Of a DNA stretch of 64,000 nucleotides, positions 51,785 to 60,045 are shown one piece after another. How positions within the stretch are numbered: the stretch's first letter is position 1; every line of letters starts with the position of its first letter. This DNA comes from Streptomyces sp. CB01635 (lineage in GTDB: Bacteria > Actinomycetota > Actinomycetes > Streptomycetales > Streptomycetaceae), in NCBI RefSeq assembly GCF_002803065.1, contig NZ_NNBL01000016.1, forward strand, positions 114,639-178,638, written 5' to 3'. The notes beneath the pieces were generated by a model, which had not been told where the DNA came from, did not search any database, and saw only the letters and a list, made by a program, of their open reading frames with translations. A program made the translations under genes and the position numbers.

Positions 51785-53298
51785 CAGCGCAGCTCCTTCT
51801 TGAGGATCTTCCCGGTGGGTCCCTTGGGCAGCTCGTGGAGCACCCGGATCTCACGGGGGTATTTGTAGGCGGCCATCCGTTCCTTGCAGAACGCGATCAA
51901 CTCCTCGGGCGTGGCCTGCCGTCCGGGCGTCAGACTGACGACCGCGACGACTTCTTCGCCGAACGTCTCGTCGGGCCTGCCGATGACGGCGGCCTCCGCG
52001 ACGACGGGATGCTCGTACAGGACCTCCTCGACCTCACGGGGATAGACGTTGTAGCCACCGCGGATGACGAGGTCCTTCTTCCGGTCGACGATGAAGAGGT
52101 AGCCGTCGTCGTCGGCGTAGCCGAGGTCGCCGGTGTGGAACCAGCCTCCCCTCATCGCGTCGGCCGTCGCCTGCGGGTTCTTGTAGTAGCCCTTCAGGAC
52201 GTTGTGCCCGCGGATCACGATCTCGCCGACGTGGTCCGGGCCAGGGGGCAGTGGTTCGTCGTCGGTGTCGACGACGCGTATCTGCACGCCCCACACCGGC
52301 TTGCCGACGGAGAGCACCTTGCGTTGGTCGGCGCTGATGTTGAACGTGGCGGTACTCGCCGTCTCCGACAACCCGTAGCCTTCGAGAATCACGATGCCGG
52401 GGAACCTCTCCTCGAAGGCCCGGATGACCTCCCCCGGAATGGCGGCACCGCCCGACACACCGACACGCAGCGACGCCAAGTCACGTTCCCCGGCTGCCGC
52501 GTTGAGGAGGGCGACGTACATCGTGGGCACGCCCGGGAAGATGGTGGCGCCATGCCTTTCGATGGCGTCGATGACCGCTCCCGGCTCGAAGCGGGGCACC
52601 AGCACCATCGTGGTGCCGAAGCGCACGGCGGCGTTGAGGACACTGGACAGACCGAAGACGTGGAACATCGGCAGTACGGCTATGACGATGTCTTCGTCGA
52701 GGAAGCCGATCAGGTCCCCGGCGACGGAGCAGTTCATGTACAGCTGGAAGTGCGTGAGTTCGGCGCCCTTCGGCTTGCCGGTGGTGCCGCTCGTGTAGAG
52801 CAGTACCGCGGTGTCGTCGGCGTTGGTCGGCACGATGTCGGGGGTCTCGGCCGGGGCGAGCAGCTCGTCGAACGGCCTGGTTCCTTCCGGCCGCTGCCCG
52901 CCACCGAGGTCGACGACGTACGTCGAGATGCCGGGCACCGCGCTCGCACCCCGGTGCGCCTCCTCAGCGAACGACTCGCAAGTGATGAGCACTTGAGCGT
53001 CGGAGTTCTCCAGGTGGTACGTGACCTCCGGCGCCCGCAGCAGCGGGTTCAGCGGCACCATGACCAGCCCGGCCCGCAGGGCGCCGAAGTAGGCGAACAG
53101 GAACTGCGGGATGTTGGGCAGCTGGACCGCTACCTTCGCGCCCCGCTCGAGGCCGAGCGAGAGAAGGTTCCCGGCCACCAGGCCGGAGAGCTCCTCCACC
53201 TGGGCGTAGGTCAAGGCAGTGTCGTCGATGATGACGCATGGCTTGTCCGGGGCGGCCGACGCCGTCTCGTACAGCATCGTGGCCAGGTTGAAGCTCAC
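51784..53298 (-). CDS. FadD-type acyl-CoA ligase
   Basis: A 504-residue AMP-forming acyl-CoA ligase. Motifs: VLLYTSGTTGKPKGAELTH (A3), GYGLSETASTATFN (A5), FHTGDLGYADDDGYLFIVDR (A7), KKDLVIRGGYNVYPREVEEV (A8) and catalytic Lys497 in GPTGKILKKEL at the very C-terminus (A10). GTG start with AGGAGCTG upstream. First gene of a two-gene operon with the phosphotriesterase-family hydrolase. Likely activates a fatty or hydroxy-acyl carboxylate; the chain length cannot be read. Confidence 0.93.
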   Translation of the reverse strand: MSFNLATMLYETASAAPDKPCVIIDDTALTYAQVEELSGLVAGNLLSLGLERGAKVAVQLPNIPQFLFAYFGALRAGLVMVPLNPLLRAPEVTYHLENSDAQVLITCESFAEEAHRGASAVPGISTYVVDLGGGQRPEGTRPFDELLAPAETPDIVPTNADDTAVLLYTSGTTGKPKGAELTHFQLYMNCSVAGDLIGFLDEDIVIAVLPMFHVFGLSSVLNAAVRFGTTMVLVPRFEPGAVIDAIERHGATIFPGVPTMYVALLNAAAGERDLASLRVGVSGGAAIPGEVIRAFEERFPGIVILEGYGLSETASTATFNISADQRKVLSVGKPVWGVQIRVVDTDDEPLPPGPDHVGEIVIRGHNVLKGYYKNPQATADAMRGGWFHTGDLGYADDDGYLFIVDRKKDLVIRGGYNVYPREVEEVLYEHPVVAEAAVIGRPDETFGEEVVAVVSLTPGRQATPEELIAFCKERMAAYKYPREIRVLHELPKGPTGKILKKELR

Positions 53299-53334
53299 AT
53301 CAGCTCCTGAGTGCCGTAACAGTGGCCCTAGGCA

Positions 53335-53350
53335 TACCGTCCAGTCGGTA
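53335..53350. promoter_or_regulatory. candidate operator upstream of the ligase-hydrolase operon
   Basis: TACCG (53335-53339) and CGGTA (53346-53350) form a dyad with a 6-nt spacer, 37 bp before the ligase GTG. The form TACCGACTGGACGGTA resembles TetR-type operators controlling acyl-CoA genes. No tetR gene is adjacent. Confidence 0.45.
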
Positions 53351-53458
53351 GGGGGTCAAGGGCTTGCGCACGGACGCCGAAGAGCGACCTCTAAACCGGC
53401 CGTGTGCTCCGGCTCCGGCTGCCGCCGGTCGCGGTGGGCAACGCCTGCCGGGCGGCCG

Positions 53459-54517
53459 TCAGTTCGCAGGCCTCGCCCCTGCGGTCGAGCGTGAAACGTA
53501 GCGGCAGTGGAGGACGAGCCAGGTGAACGTGTCGAGGTCGGCCAAGTCGAGGTTGAACGTCGTCTGGATCTTTTCCACCCTGTATCGGGCCGTGTTGGGG
53601 TGGACGCCCAGCGCCGCGGCGGTTGCGGCGATGTTGCGGTTGTTGTCCACGTAGGCCTGAAGGGTCCGGAAATAGTCCGTTCCCGACTGCTTGTCCATCT
53701 CCTCGATGCGGCGGAGGACTGCAGGCTGCTGAGGGCCTGTACTGCCTTTGACGCCGGCCATTTCCGCAAGGTCGACGTGGTGATGATGATGCGTCAGATG
53801 GACTACGTACGTACCGGGTTGGGGTATGACCACCTGCACCCGCAGTAGCCCGGCCAGGGTCTGCATCTGTTTGAATTCGGCGCTGATGTCGCTCACGTCG
53901 CCGAGTCGGGATCCGGCGATGACGGTCATGGATGCACCATTCGGCTGCGCACCTTGGAAGAAGTCTTCGAGACTTCGCTCTGTCTGGACCCAGTCGTGCT
54001 CGGCGCTGCCGCTGAAGAGTATGACGAGGCGGGCGTCGACCTCGGCGAGGAGCGCACTTGGATGAATGATGTGGAGCCACGCCGAGAGGCGGCGGACGAG
54101 CCGGTCCCCGGGCGCGCTCGCCGAGTCGTAGGACGTCGGCGCCAGCATGGCGAGGACGAACCAGCGCCGTTGTGAGATGTCGAACGGAAGCGCGGCTGCG
54201 AGGGACTCGTTGGGCACCCGCACCAGAGCTGAGAGCAGATTTGCCTGCCGTGTGCGCCGCAGGTCCAGCTCGGCGCGTGCGTGGTGAAGGTGCAGCGCGG
54301 CCGTGTCCAGCAGTCCCGGCAGGACGGCGGTTGCCTTTGCTCGGGCATCCTTGGTGTCGGCGATGACCCAGATCGTGCCCAGGATTTCTCCGTCGCTGCG
54401 CACGGCGGCGGCCACTCGTCCGAACACACCGGCCCCGCCCGGCACGTACAGGCACCCGGTGCGTGCGTAGACCGTCCGGTAGTCGAGATCGGTGGCGGGC
54501 GAGTCGATCTCGCTCAT
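53459..54517 (-). CDS. PucR/CdaR-family regulator, probably missing its N-terminus
   Basis: A 352-residue reading. Middle: a GAF-like remnant, AAAVRSDGEILGTIWVIADT; about 90-250 GGDEF-like spacer (LLAEVDARLVILFSG). C-terminus: the PucR HTH (about 285-340), LQAYVDNNRNIAATAAALGV and HPNTARYRVEKIQTTFNLDL. In-frame sequence above ATG 54517 still looks homologous to the family's effector domain (QPIDQQRRDATLL) but stops resembling it near 54590, exactly where a truncated aminotransferase ends. I infer a deletion joined the two and removed perhaps 60-100 N-terminal residues. DNA-binding could persist; ligand sensing is doubtful. Confidence 0.7.
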   Translation of the reverse strand: MSEIDSPATDLDYRTVYARTGCLYVPGGAGVFGRVAAAVRSDGEILGTIWVIADTKDARAKATAVLPGLLDTAALHLHHARAELDLRRTRQANLLSALVRVPNESLAAALPFDISQRRWFVLAMLAPTSYDSASAPGDRLVRRLSAWLHIIHPSALLAEVDARLVILFSGSAEHDWVQTERSLEDFFQGAQPNGASMTVIAGSRLGDVSDISAEFKQMQTLAGLLRVQVVIPQPGTYVVHLTHHHHHVDLAEMAGVKGSTGPQQPAVLRRIEEMDKQSGTDYFRTLQAYVDNNRNIAATAAALGVHPNTARYRVEKIQTTFNLDLADLDTFTWLVLHCRYVSRSTAGARPAN

Positions 54518-54589
54518 CAGCAGTGTGGCGTCGCGGCGTTGCTGGTCGATGGGCTGAGCGAGCGCAGGTCCGCAGCCGGCGCGTGGCCA

Positions 54590-55573
54590 CCCGGCATCCG
54601 ATGACCCTCTCGGTGACGTGGGCGTACTCTCCGTAGCCCGGGTCCATCAGCAACACCCTGCTCTGCGGCGTCAGCCACTGACCGAACGCCCTGAAGATGA
54701 GGTCGGATGAACCGGCGCCGACCGCGAGCGTCTCAGTCGGCAGCGACCGCGCCATGGCGATTTCCGCCAACAGGCCCTCGGCACCGGTCGGCGGTGAGGT
54801 CCGGGCGGCCCAGCCCGGATCCTCCGCGAGCACCGCCCGTACGCCGGGAGCGGGTGGGAACCAGGCATCCAACACATCGGCCGCCACTACTTGATGGCGC
54901 CGGTGCAGACTACGGAAGTCCGTGCCGATGGCGGTGAACGAGGCCCCGCCGTGTTCGCAGCCGTCCGACCGTGGTGCGAACGGCATGTCGAGCCGCCAGT
55001 CCACATCGGAGCCCAGTCGCTTCAGCGTGGCGCGGTAACGGTCCATCGTGACCTTCGTCAGGTCGGCCACACTCGCGGTCAGCACCTCGAACGTCAACGC
55101 ACCGCTGTGGACGGTACGGCCGACCGGGCGCAGTCCGGCGGACAGGTACATGTTGAGCAGGTCGGTACGCCCCATTGCCACCACCTGTCGGCCACCCCGG
55201 GCGGCGATCCAGCGCAGTGCCGCATACATCAGCAGTAGTGCCGCTGAAGTGCTCCGCCAGCGCGGCTCAACCGTGAGGATGCGCACCTCGAACACATCGC
55301 TCTCGCCCAGGAGCGGCAACTCCTCGCGGCTCAGGTACTTGTCCAACGCATACCGGCCCAGCCAAGGCGGAGTCACACTGACAAAGCCGATTCGGGCCGC
55401 CCCTCGCCCGCGACGAGGTAGACGTTCTCGCCGTCCAACCCGTCGCGAAGCCGACCGGCCGGATCCGGCGCGTGCTGGCCCAACTCCTGTGCGTACACCC
55501 GATGACGCAGCCCGTGGATCCACTGAAGATCCTCCGGAGTGGCAACACGCAGCTGCAGATCACGGCCGCCCAT
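54590..55573 (-). pseudogene. GNAT-aminotransferase fusion, frameshifted and truncated
   Basis: Start ATG 55573 behind GAGAGG opens LQLRVATPEDLQWIHGLRHR and ENVYLVAGEGR, a GNAT-like N-terminal fold. The frame is lost near 55395-55405 in a G-rich run; one frame over it continues as GFVSVTPPWLGRYALDKYLS, LLLMYAALRWIAARGGRQVV and then the beginning of a fold-type I PLP aminotransferase: ETLAVGAGSSDLIFRAFGQW, RVLLMDPGYGEYAHVTERVI. It ends abruptly near 54590, before any PLP lysine. The lesion pattern is one base missing plus loss of the C-terminal two-thirds of the aminotransferase. A sequencing error could explain the frameshift but not the truncation. Confidence 0.75.
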
Positions 55574-55745
55574 AAGCACCTCTCTCAACTCGGATGGAGG
55601 GACTCCATGGTGGGGAACGACGCCTCTCCGCATCAGAGCCAAGCGACGCGATCAGCTGAGTAGGAATGCTCAGGCGCAGTCGTCCCCTGCGTGCTCGGGG
55701 CCCGCCCAAGGCCGGGGCGATGCCGAGTGGCTCGCCGGCAGTCGG

Positions 55746-56972
55746 TCAGTAGCTCTCAGCTGTGCCGAGATACTGCTCGGCGAACGCGGCCGCCGCGAGC
55801 GGAGAGGTGAACAGGCGCCGAAGCCGCGCGAGCGTGGTGCCCGTCCGGAACGGCTCCCCCGCGGCCGACCCGTGATAGACGTCGGACAACCACTGCGAGA
55901 ACTCCTGGTAGTCCCACACCCGACGCAGGCAAGCCTCCGAGTAGCCCTCCAGACCGCTGTTACTTCCGGCTTCCTGCGTGAGGTGGGCGACCAGTGCGTC
56001 GCCGAGCAGGAAAGCGTCGTGCAGGGCGAGGTTCATGCCCTTCGCCGCGATCGGCGCCACAAGGTGGGCCGCGTCACCGGCCAGGAACAGGCGCCCGGAC
56101 GCCATCGGCTCGACGACATAGTCGTGCATGTCCAGCATCCGCTTCTCGACCAACCGCCCCTCGACCAACTCCGGGGCTCCCTCCACAGCGAGCCGTCGGC
56201 GCAGCTCAGCCCATACGCGCTCATGCGGCCAGTTCTCCGGGGCGTCGCCGGGCGGGCACTGGAGGTAGTAACGGGTCACCTCGGGACTGCGAGGCATCTG
56301 TCCGGCGAATCCGTCCTGATGGATCCCGAAGAGCACACAGTCGGAGGAGGGCGGCGCCTCGGCCAGCAGGGACAGCCAACCTATGCCGTAGTCGTGCCGC
56401 GCGACCCGGTAGTGATCAGCCGGCAGGGCGCGCCGCGTCACGCCACGCGCGCCGTCGCACCCTGCGACGAAGCCGCAATGAACCACTTGCCGTTGACCGG
56501 ACTCGGGGCAGGTGTACGACACGGATGGCCGATCCGTGTCGACGTCGTGCACCTGCACATCCCGGACGCCGAACCTGATGTCACCGTCCCGCACATCGGC
56601 GTACTCACGCACCAGATCCGTGACGAGCAGCGGCTGCGGGTACACGAAGTGGTGACGGCCTGTCAGTACGCCGTATTCAAAGCGGTGTCGGCGCCCGTCG
56701 AACCGGAATTCACAGGCCGTATGCCGGTGCGCCTTCCGCAGCAGGTTCCCGGCAAGGCCCCGCTGCTCCAGGGCACGAACCGCCCACTCCTCGATGACCC
56801 CGGCGCGCGGCCGCTGCTCGATGAACTCCCGCGTCTCGGACTCGAGGACCACGCAGTCGACCCCGGCGCGTCTCAGGATGTTTCCGACGGTCAGCCCGGC
56901 GGGACCGGCGCCCACCACGACTACCGAAACGCGTTGTGGAGCAGGGGTATTGGGGCGCTGAAGAGAGTTCAC
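55746..56972 (-). CDS. pobA: PobA-like FAD-dependent aromatic hydroxylase
   Basis: A 408-residue class A flavoprotein monooxygenase of the 4-hydroxybenzoate 3-monooxygenase type (4-hydroxybenzoate + NADPH + O2 to protocatechuate). Motifs: VVVVGAGPAGLTVGNILRRA (FAD dinucleotide, about 17-36), RPRAGVIEEWAVRAL (PobA IRAGVLE-like), the DG motif GFVAGCDGARGVTRR and LFLAGDAAHLVAPIAAKGMN (second FAD motif). Length fits PobA (about 390-400). GTG start without a clear ribosome binding site. Alone here: no protocatechuate ring-cleavage genes are adjacent, so 4-hydroxybenzoate as substrate is family inference. Confidence 0.88.
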   Translation of the reverse strand: MNSLQRPNTPAPQRVSVVVVGAGPAGLTVGNILRRAGVDCVVLESETREFIEQRPRAGVIEEWAVRALEQRGLAGNLLRKAHRHTACEFRFDGRRHRFEYGVLTGRHHFVYPQPLLVTDLVREYADVRDGDIRFGVRDVQVHDVDTDRPSVSYTCPESGQRQVVHCGFVAGCDGARGVTRRALPADHYRVARHDYGIGWLSLLAEAPPSSDCVLFGIHQDGFAGQMPRSPEVTRYYLQCPPGDAPENWPHERVWAELRRRLAVEGAPELVEGRLVEKRMLDMHDYVVEPMASGRLFLAGDAAHLVAPIAAKGMNLALHDAFLLGDALVAHLTQEAGSNSGLEGYSEACLRRVWDYQEFSQWLSDVYHGSAAGEPFRTGTTLARLRRLFTSPLAAAAFAEQYLGTAESY

Positions 56973-57485
56973 GGCGACATTATGTCGGCGCGGGTGGACA
57001 GTTGGATCCCCGGCCCTGCAGTGCCGCCGGCCAAACCTTCGGAAGACAGGTCACACCGGAGGTCTCACCCAAGGAGCCAGGCGTTCGCCGGCCGCCAGGT
57101 CCTCGCGCCGGTACCGGAAGACGATTCCCTGGACGATGTCGCGCCGCTCGGCCGCAAACAGGCCGGAGGCGAAACCGGGGAGCCCGCGTCGTCCTCGAAG
57201 GCATCCTGGCTACGCCGTTCGGAGTGGCGAACTGGCCGGCGGGGCCAACGATGGTGCGGCATCCAGCAGCGTGGCCGACCGGGTGGCGCCCGCTGTTCTC
57301 CGGGCCTCCAACACCCCGGCGGTGCACCCACAGTGCACCGGTAGCCCTCACGCGCCGCGTGCGCGCAGGTCAGAGAGGTTCTCAGCCTCTACACCGACTT
57401 CCAAGAACACACCCTGACCGGGATGGACCGGCGACTCGGAGAGTGTGCACCGCAGATTCACCGGCGCGGCGACTACCGTCGCCCC
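56973..57485. other. intergenic region with a possible degraded frame
   Basis: A 513-bp gap. Near the pobA start it holds the dyad at 56975-56987. On the minus strand, about 57050-57210, a short frame reads GFASGLFAAERRDIVQGIVF and RYRREDLAAGERLAP with coding-like third positions, bounded by stops; it may be a leftover of a lost gene, which I cannot identify. The remainder shows nothing. Confidence 0.4.
56975..56987. promoter_or_regulatory. 13-bp perfect dyad at the pobA start
   Basis: CGACATTATGTCG (6-bp arms around one T) begins 3 bp upstream of the pobA GTG. A repressor bound here would block initiation. No regulator gene is adjacent. Confidence 0.5.
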
Positions 57486-58331
57486 ATGGAGCGAGAGCGA
57501 GCCGGCGCGATCCGCGCAGTCCTCATCGACATCGACGGAGTACTCACGGTCTCCTGGGAGCCTCTCCCCGGCGCCGTCGAGGCCATGGAGCGGCTGCGCG
57601 CTGCGGGGCTCCCCCTCGCGCTGGTCACCAACACGACCTCACGTACACGCGCGTCGATCTGCGCACGGCTTACGGGGGCCGGGTTCCCCGTCTCGGTCGA
57701 CGACATCCTCACCGCCCCGACCGTCACCGCCGCCTACCTTCGGGAGCACCACCCGGGCGCACGCTGCCTGCTGCTCAACGCCGGTGACATCCAGGACGAT
57801 CTGACGGGCGTGACGCTTGTCAATGAGCCGGAAGAGCACTCGGGTGCGGACGCCGACACCGCCGGCAACGTGGACGTCGTCGTGGTCGGTGGCGCGGGGG
57901 ACGAGTTCGGCTACGCAGCCCTCAACCGCGTCTTCCATCACCTCCAGCGCGGAGCACACCTCGTAGCCATGCACCGGAACCTCTACTGGCGCACCGCCGA
58001 CGGGCTCGACCTCGACACGGGCGCCTTCCTCCTCGGGCTGGAGCGGGCCGCCCGGGTCGAGGCGAGCATCACCGGCAAACCGTCCGAGGCCTTCTTCGCC
58101 GCCGCGCTCGCCCATCTGGGCGCCGAGCCGTCCACGACCCTCATGGTGGGCGACGACATCGAGTCCGACGTGCTCGCCGCCCAGCGCAGCGGCGTCACCG
58201 GGGCACTCGTCAAGACCGGCAAGTACCTTCCTGAGACGCACCGTTCGGCCGACGGCACACCGGACCACGTGCTCGCCTCCTTCGCCGCACTCCCCGACCT
58301 CCTCGAACGCCTGGCCTCGGACTCCCGCTGA
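57486..58331 (+). CDS. HAD-superfamily phosphatase, subclass IIA
   Basis: A 281-residue HAD hydrolase. Motif I is IRAVLIDIDGVL with nucleophile Asp15 and Asp17; motif II is the Thr/Asn in LALVTNTTSRTR; motif III Lys lies in SITGKPSEAFF; motif IV is LMVGDDIESDV. The C2-type cap (about 90-190) and the TGK-YLPE tail place it with NagD/HDHD2-like phosphatases, which act on small phosphorylated metabolites such as sugar phosphates or glycerol phosphates. Start ATG 57486; open sequence upstream is not family-like. Monocistronic. Confidence 0.92.
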   Translation: MERERAGAIRAVLIDIDGVLTVSWEPLPGAVEAMERLRAAGLPLALVTNTTSRTRASICARLTGAGFPVSVDDILTAPTVTAAYLREHHPGARCLLLNAGDIQDDLTGVTLVNEPEEHSGADADTAGNVDVVVVGGAGDEFGYAALNRVFHHLQRGAHLVAMHRNLYWRTADGLDLDTGAFLLGLERAARVEASITGKPSEAFFAAALAHLGAEPSTTLMVGDDIESDVLAAQRSGVTGALVKTGKYLPETHRSADGTPDHVLASFAALPDLLERLASDSR

Positions 58332-58374
58332 GCCCGGGCCACGGGTGTGCCGTCGGCGCGGTCCTCAGCGGGCC

Positions 58375-58709
58375 CTACTTGTTGCTCTTCCAGAGGGTCA
58401 GCGTGGTGACGTAGTCAGGCATGTCGCTGGACAAACCCTGCTTGGTGTCGGGTACGACGTCGGTGACACGGAGCATCGCCAGGTTGTCGTCGCTGGTGAC
58501 GGTGCACAACACCATGCCCTTGGTCAGGGTCTTCCCGGCCATTGCGAGAGCGCGACCGCAGCGCCTTTCTCCGGCTGGAGACCGAGCTTGTCTCCGGCGG
58601 GCTCGGCGGCCCCGAACCTGACGGGCGGCGGAGGCTTCTCCTCACCACAGCCGGCCAACAAGCCCACGCCCGCCACTACGGTCGGGCACACCCACCTGCT
58701 TCGGAACAT
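58375..58709 (-). pseudogene. small lipoprotein, frameshifted
   Basis: ATG 58709 behind GGGGAGA opens a lipoprotein: MFRSRWVCPTVVAGVGLLAGC with the lipobox LLAGC, then a Pro-rich linker. That frame ends at 58524 (ALSQWPGRP). From about 58560 a different frame carries the plausible remainder, MAGKTLTKGMVLCTVTSDDN, LAMLRVTDVVPDT and DYVTTLTLWKSNK, ending at 58375. The mature domain is thus split by a one-base shift near 58555-58575. I treat it as a recently frameshifted gene or sequence error; alternatively the second frame is translated by re-initiation at ATG 58542. Function unknown. Confidence 0.65.
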
Positions 58710-59005
58710 CGCGATCTCCCCGTTTCGCTTCCTGCACAGCATCATGACGACGCCGACTGGTCCTCCCAGTGCGTCGACCCGTCTCGGTTGCGTTTGGTTC
58801 CAACGGGGACGGGTGCTCACGACCAGTCAGCCACACGGTCTGCGGCGCCATCTGTCTACGGCGCCTGTCCGGCCGCGCCTCTTGGGGTGTGAGCGGTCTG
58901 GCGTGGCCGGTGTCGCCTCCTGTGGCACGTGAGGCCTCACAGGGCGCAGGAGTCCCGTCCTAAGTCGTACGTGTGTTGGGGCGTCGCGGCCCGCACGCTC
59001 ACTGT

Positions 59006-59386
59006 ATGAGGGGTTCTGGCAGGGGGGTCGCGAGGATCGGCAGCGGGCAGTTCCGGTGTCCGTACTGTGGGCTGCCACAGGATCGGGTGGCCACGCTCGA
59101 GCATGACTGGGTCCTGCTGGAGCCCGGGATGCGGGTGCTGGCACATCTCGTACCTGCGGAGCATCGGTGGATCGAGCTGTCGGACGGCCGGGTCACCGTG
59201 TACGGCGTGTGTCCCGTGGACGGGACGCAGCGGTGCCGCATCGAGCATCGGCTGGCCTGTGCCGGGCAGGAGCTGCCCGATCTGTGGCCGTGGCTGACGA
59301 CACTGCGGAATGAGAACGGGCGGATGGCGCGGCGCCAGGAACCGGAGCTTCCTCCCGGGGATGCCCAGCTGCCCGACGTGGGGTGA
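59006..59386 (+). CDS. DUF6083-like hypothetical protein
   Basis: A 126-residue cytosolic protein. An N-terminal Cys pair, FRCPYCGLPQDR, and the block EHRWIELSDGRVTVYG, then QRCRIEHRLAC, match a Streptomyces family I know as DUF6083, likely a small zinc-binding domain (Cys-x2-Cys plus the downstream Cys-His-Cys). Start ATG 59006 is chosen as the first Met before conserved sequence; no strong ribosome binding site. Function unknown. Confidence 0.7.
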   Translation: MRGSGRGVARIGSGQFRCPYCGLPQDRVATLEHDWVLLEPGMRVLAHLVPAEHRWIELSDGRVTVYGVCPVDGTQRCRIEHRLACAGQELPDLWPWLTTLRNENGRMARRQEPELPPGDAQLPDVG

Positions 59387-59527
59387 CATTCGTGGCGGTC
59401 AGCGACCGCATCCCCTGATCTCGTGTCGGGCGCGTGAACACCCGTCCGCCCCGCGCTTTTGGCGCTCAGGACGGCGGCTGTGCGGCCGTCAGTCGCGCGC
59501 GGGAGCCCGGGGCGGACGTGTCGTGGT

Positions 59528-59902
59528 TCAGCAGTTGGGCAACGGGTTCGTCTCGCTGGAGATCGCGGTGTCCTTCATCCAGCCGTACTCTCCGTTGTCA
59601 GCGACCGTGAACTCCCAGCGGGTCGGGTGTGGTCCACCCACCCAGTTCTGGCCGTCCATCTTGCAGAAGAACCAGCTGGGGTTGGAGTTCATGTAGCCGA
59701 CGACCCTGCTCGGATCGGGGTATTGCGTGCTCGCTCCCATCGTGCCGTAGACGGGCGCCCCCGATACGTTGTTGCACCACCATCGTCCGCCGCTCTGCCA
59801 GCATCCGCCGGCCGCGCTCGCGGACGGCGCGGCGGCTCCTGCCACGGTGACGGCGAGTGCGGCGGCGGTCAGCACCGCACCCAACCTGCTCCTCTTACGC
59901 AT
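59528..59902 (-). CDS. small secreted protein, hypothetical
   Basis: A 124-residue protein with a clear Sec signal peptide (MRKRSRLGAVLTAAALAVTV, cleavage near ASA-AGG about residue 30). The mature 94 residues are aromatic-rich and carry four cysteines: CWQSGGRWWCNN, FFCKMDGQNWVGG and a terminal Cys, suggesting two disulfides. Resembles small extracellular Streptomyces proteins of unknown role. ATG 59902 with GGGGGA upstream. Confidence 0.8.
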   Translation of the reverse strand: MRKRSRLGAVLTAAALAVTVAGAAAPSASAAGGCWQSGGRWWCNNVSGAPVYGTMGASTQYPDPSRVVGYMNSNPSWFFCKMDGQNWVGGPHPTRWEFTVADNGEYGWMKDTAISSETNPLPNC

Positions 59903-60045
59903 TCAAATCCCCCGTAACTCCCTTTGTACGGTGGGGCGTTCACCCCCACCGCTGGTACTCCCCCATAGCAACACAATCGGATGCCTGCGCCCAGATGCTT
60001 GCCGCGAACACCACAAAACACCCACAACCCTTGCGCCCCCGTGTC

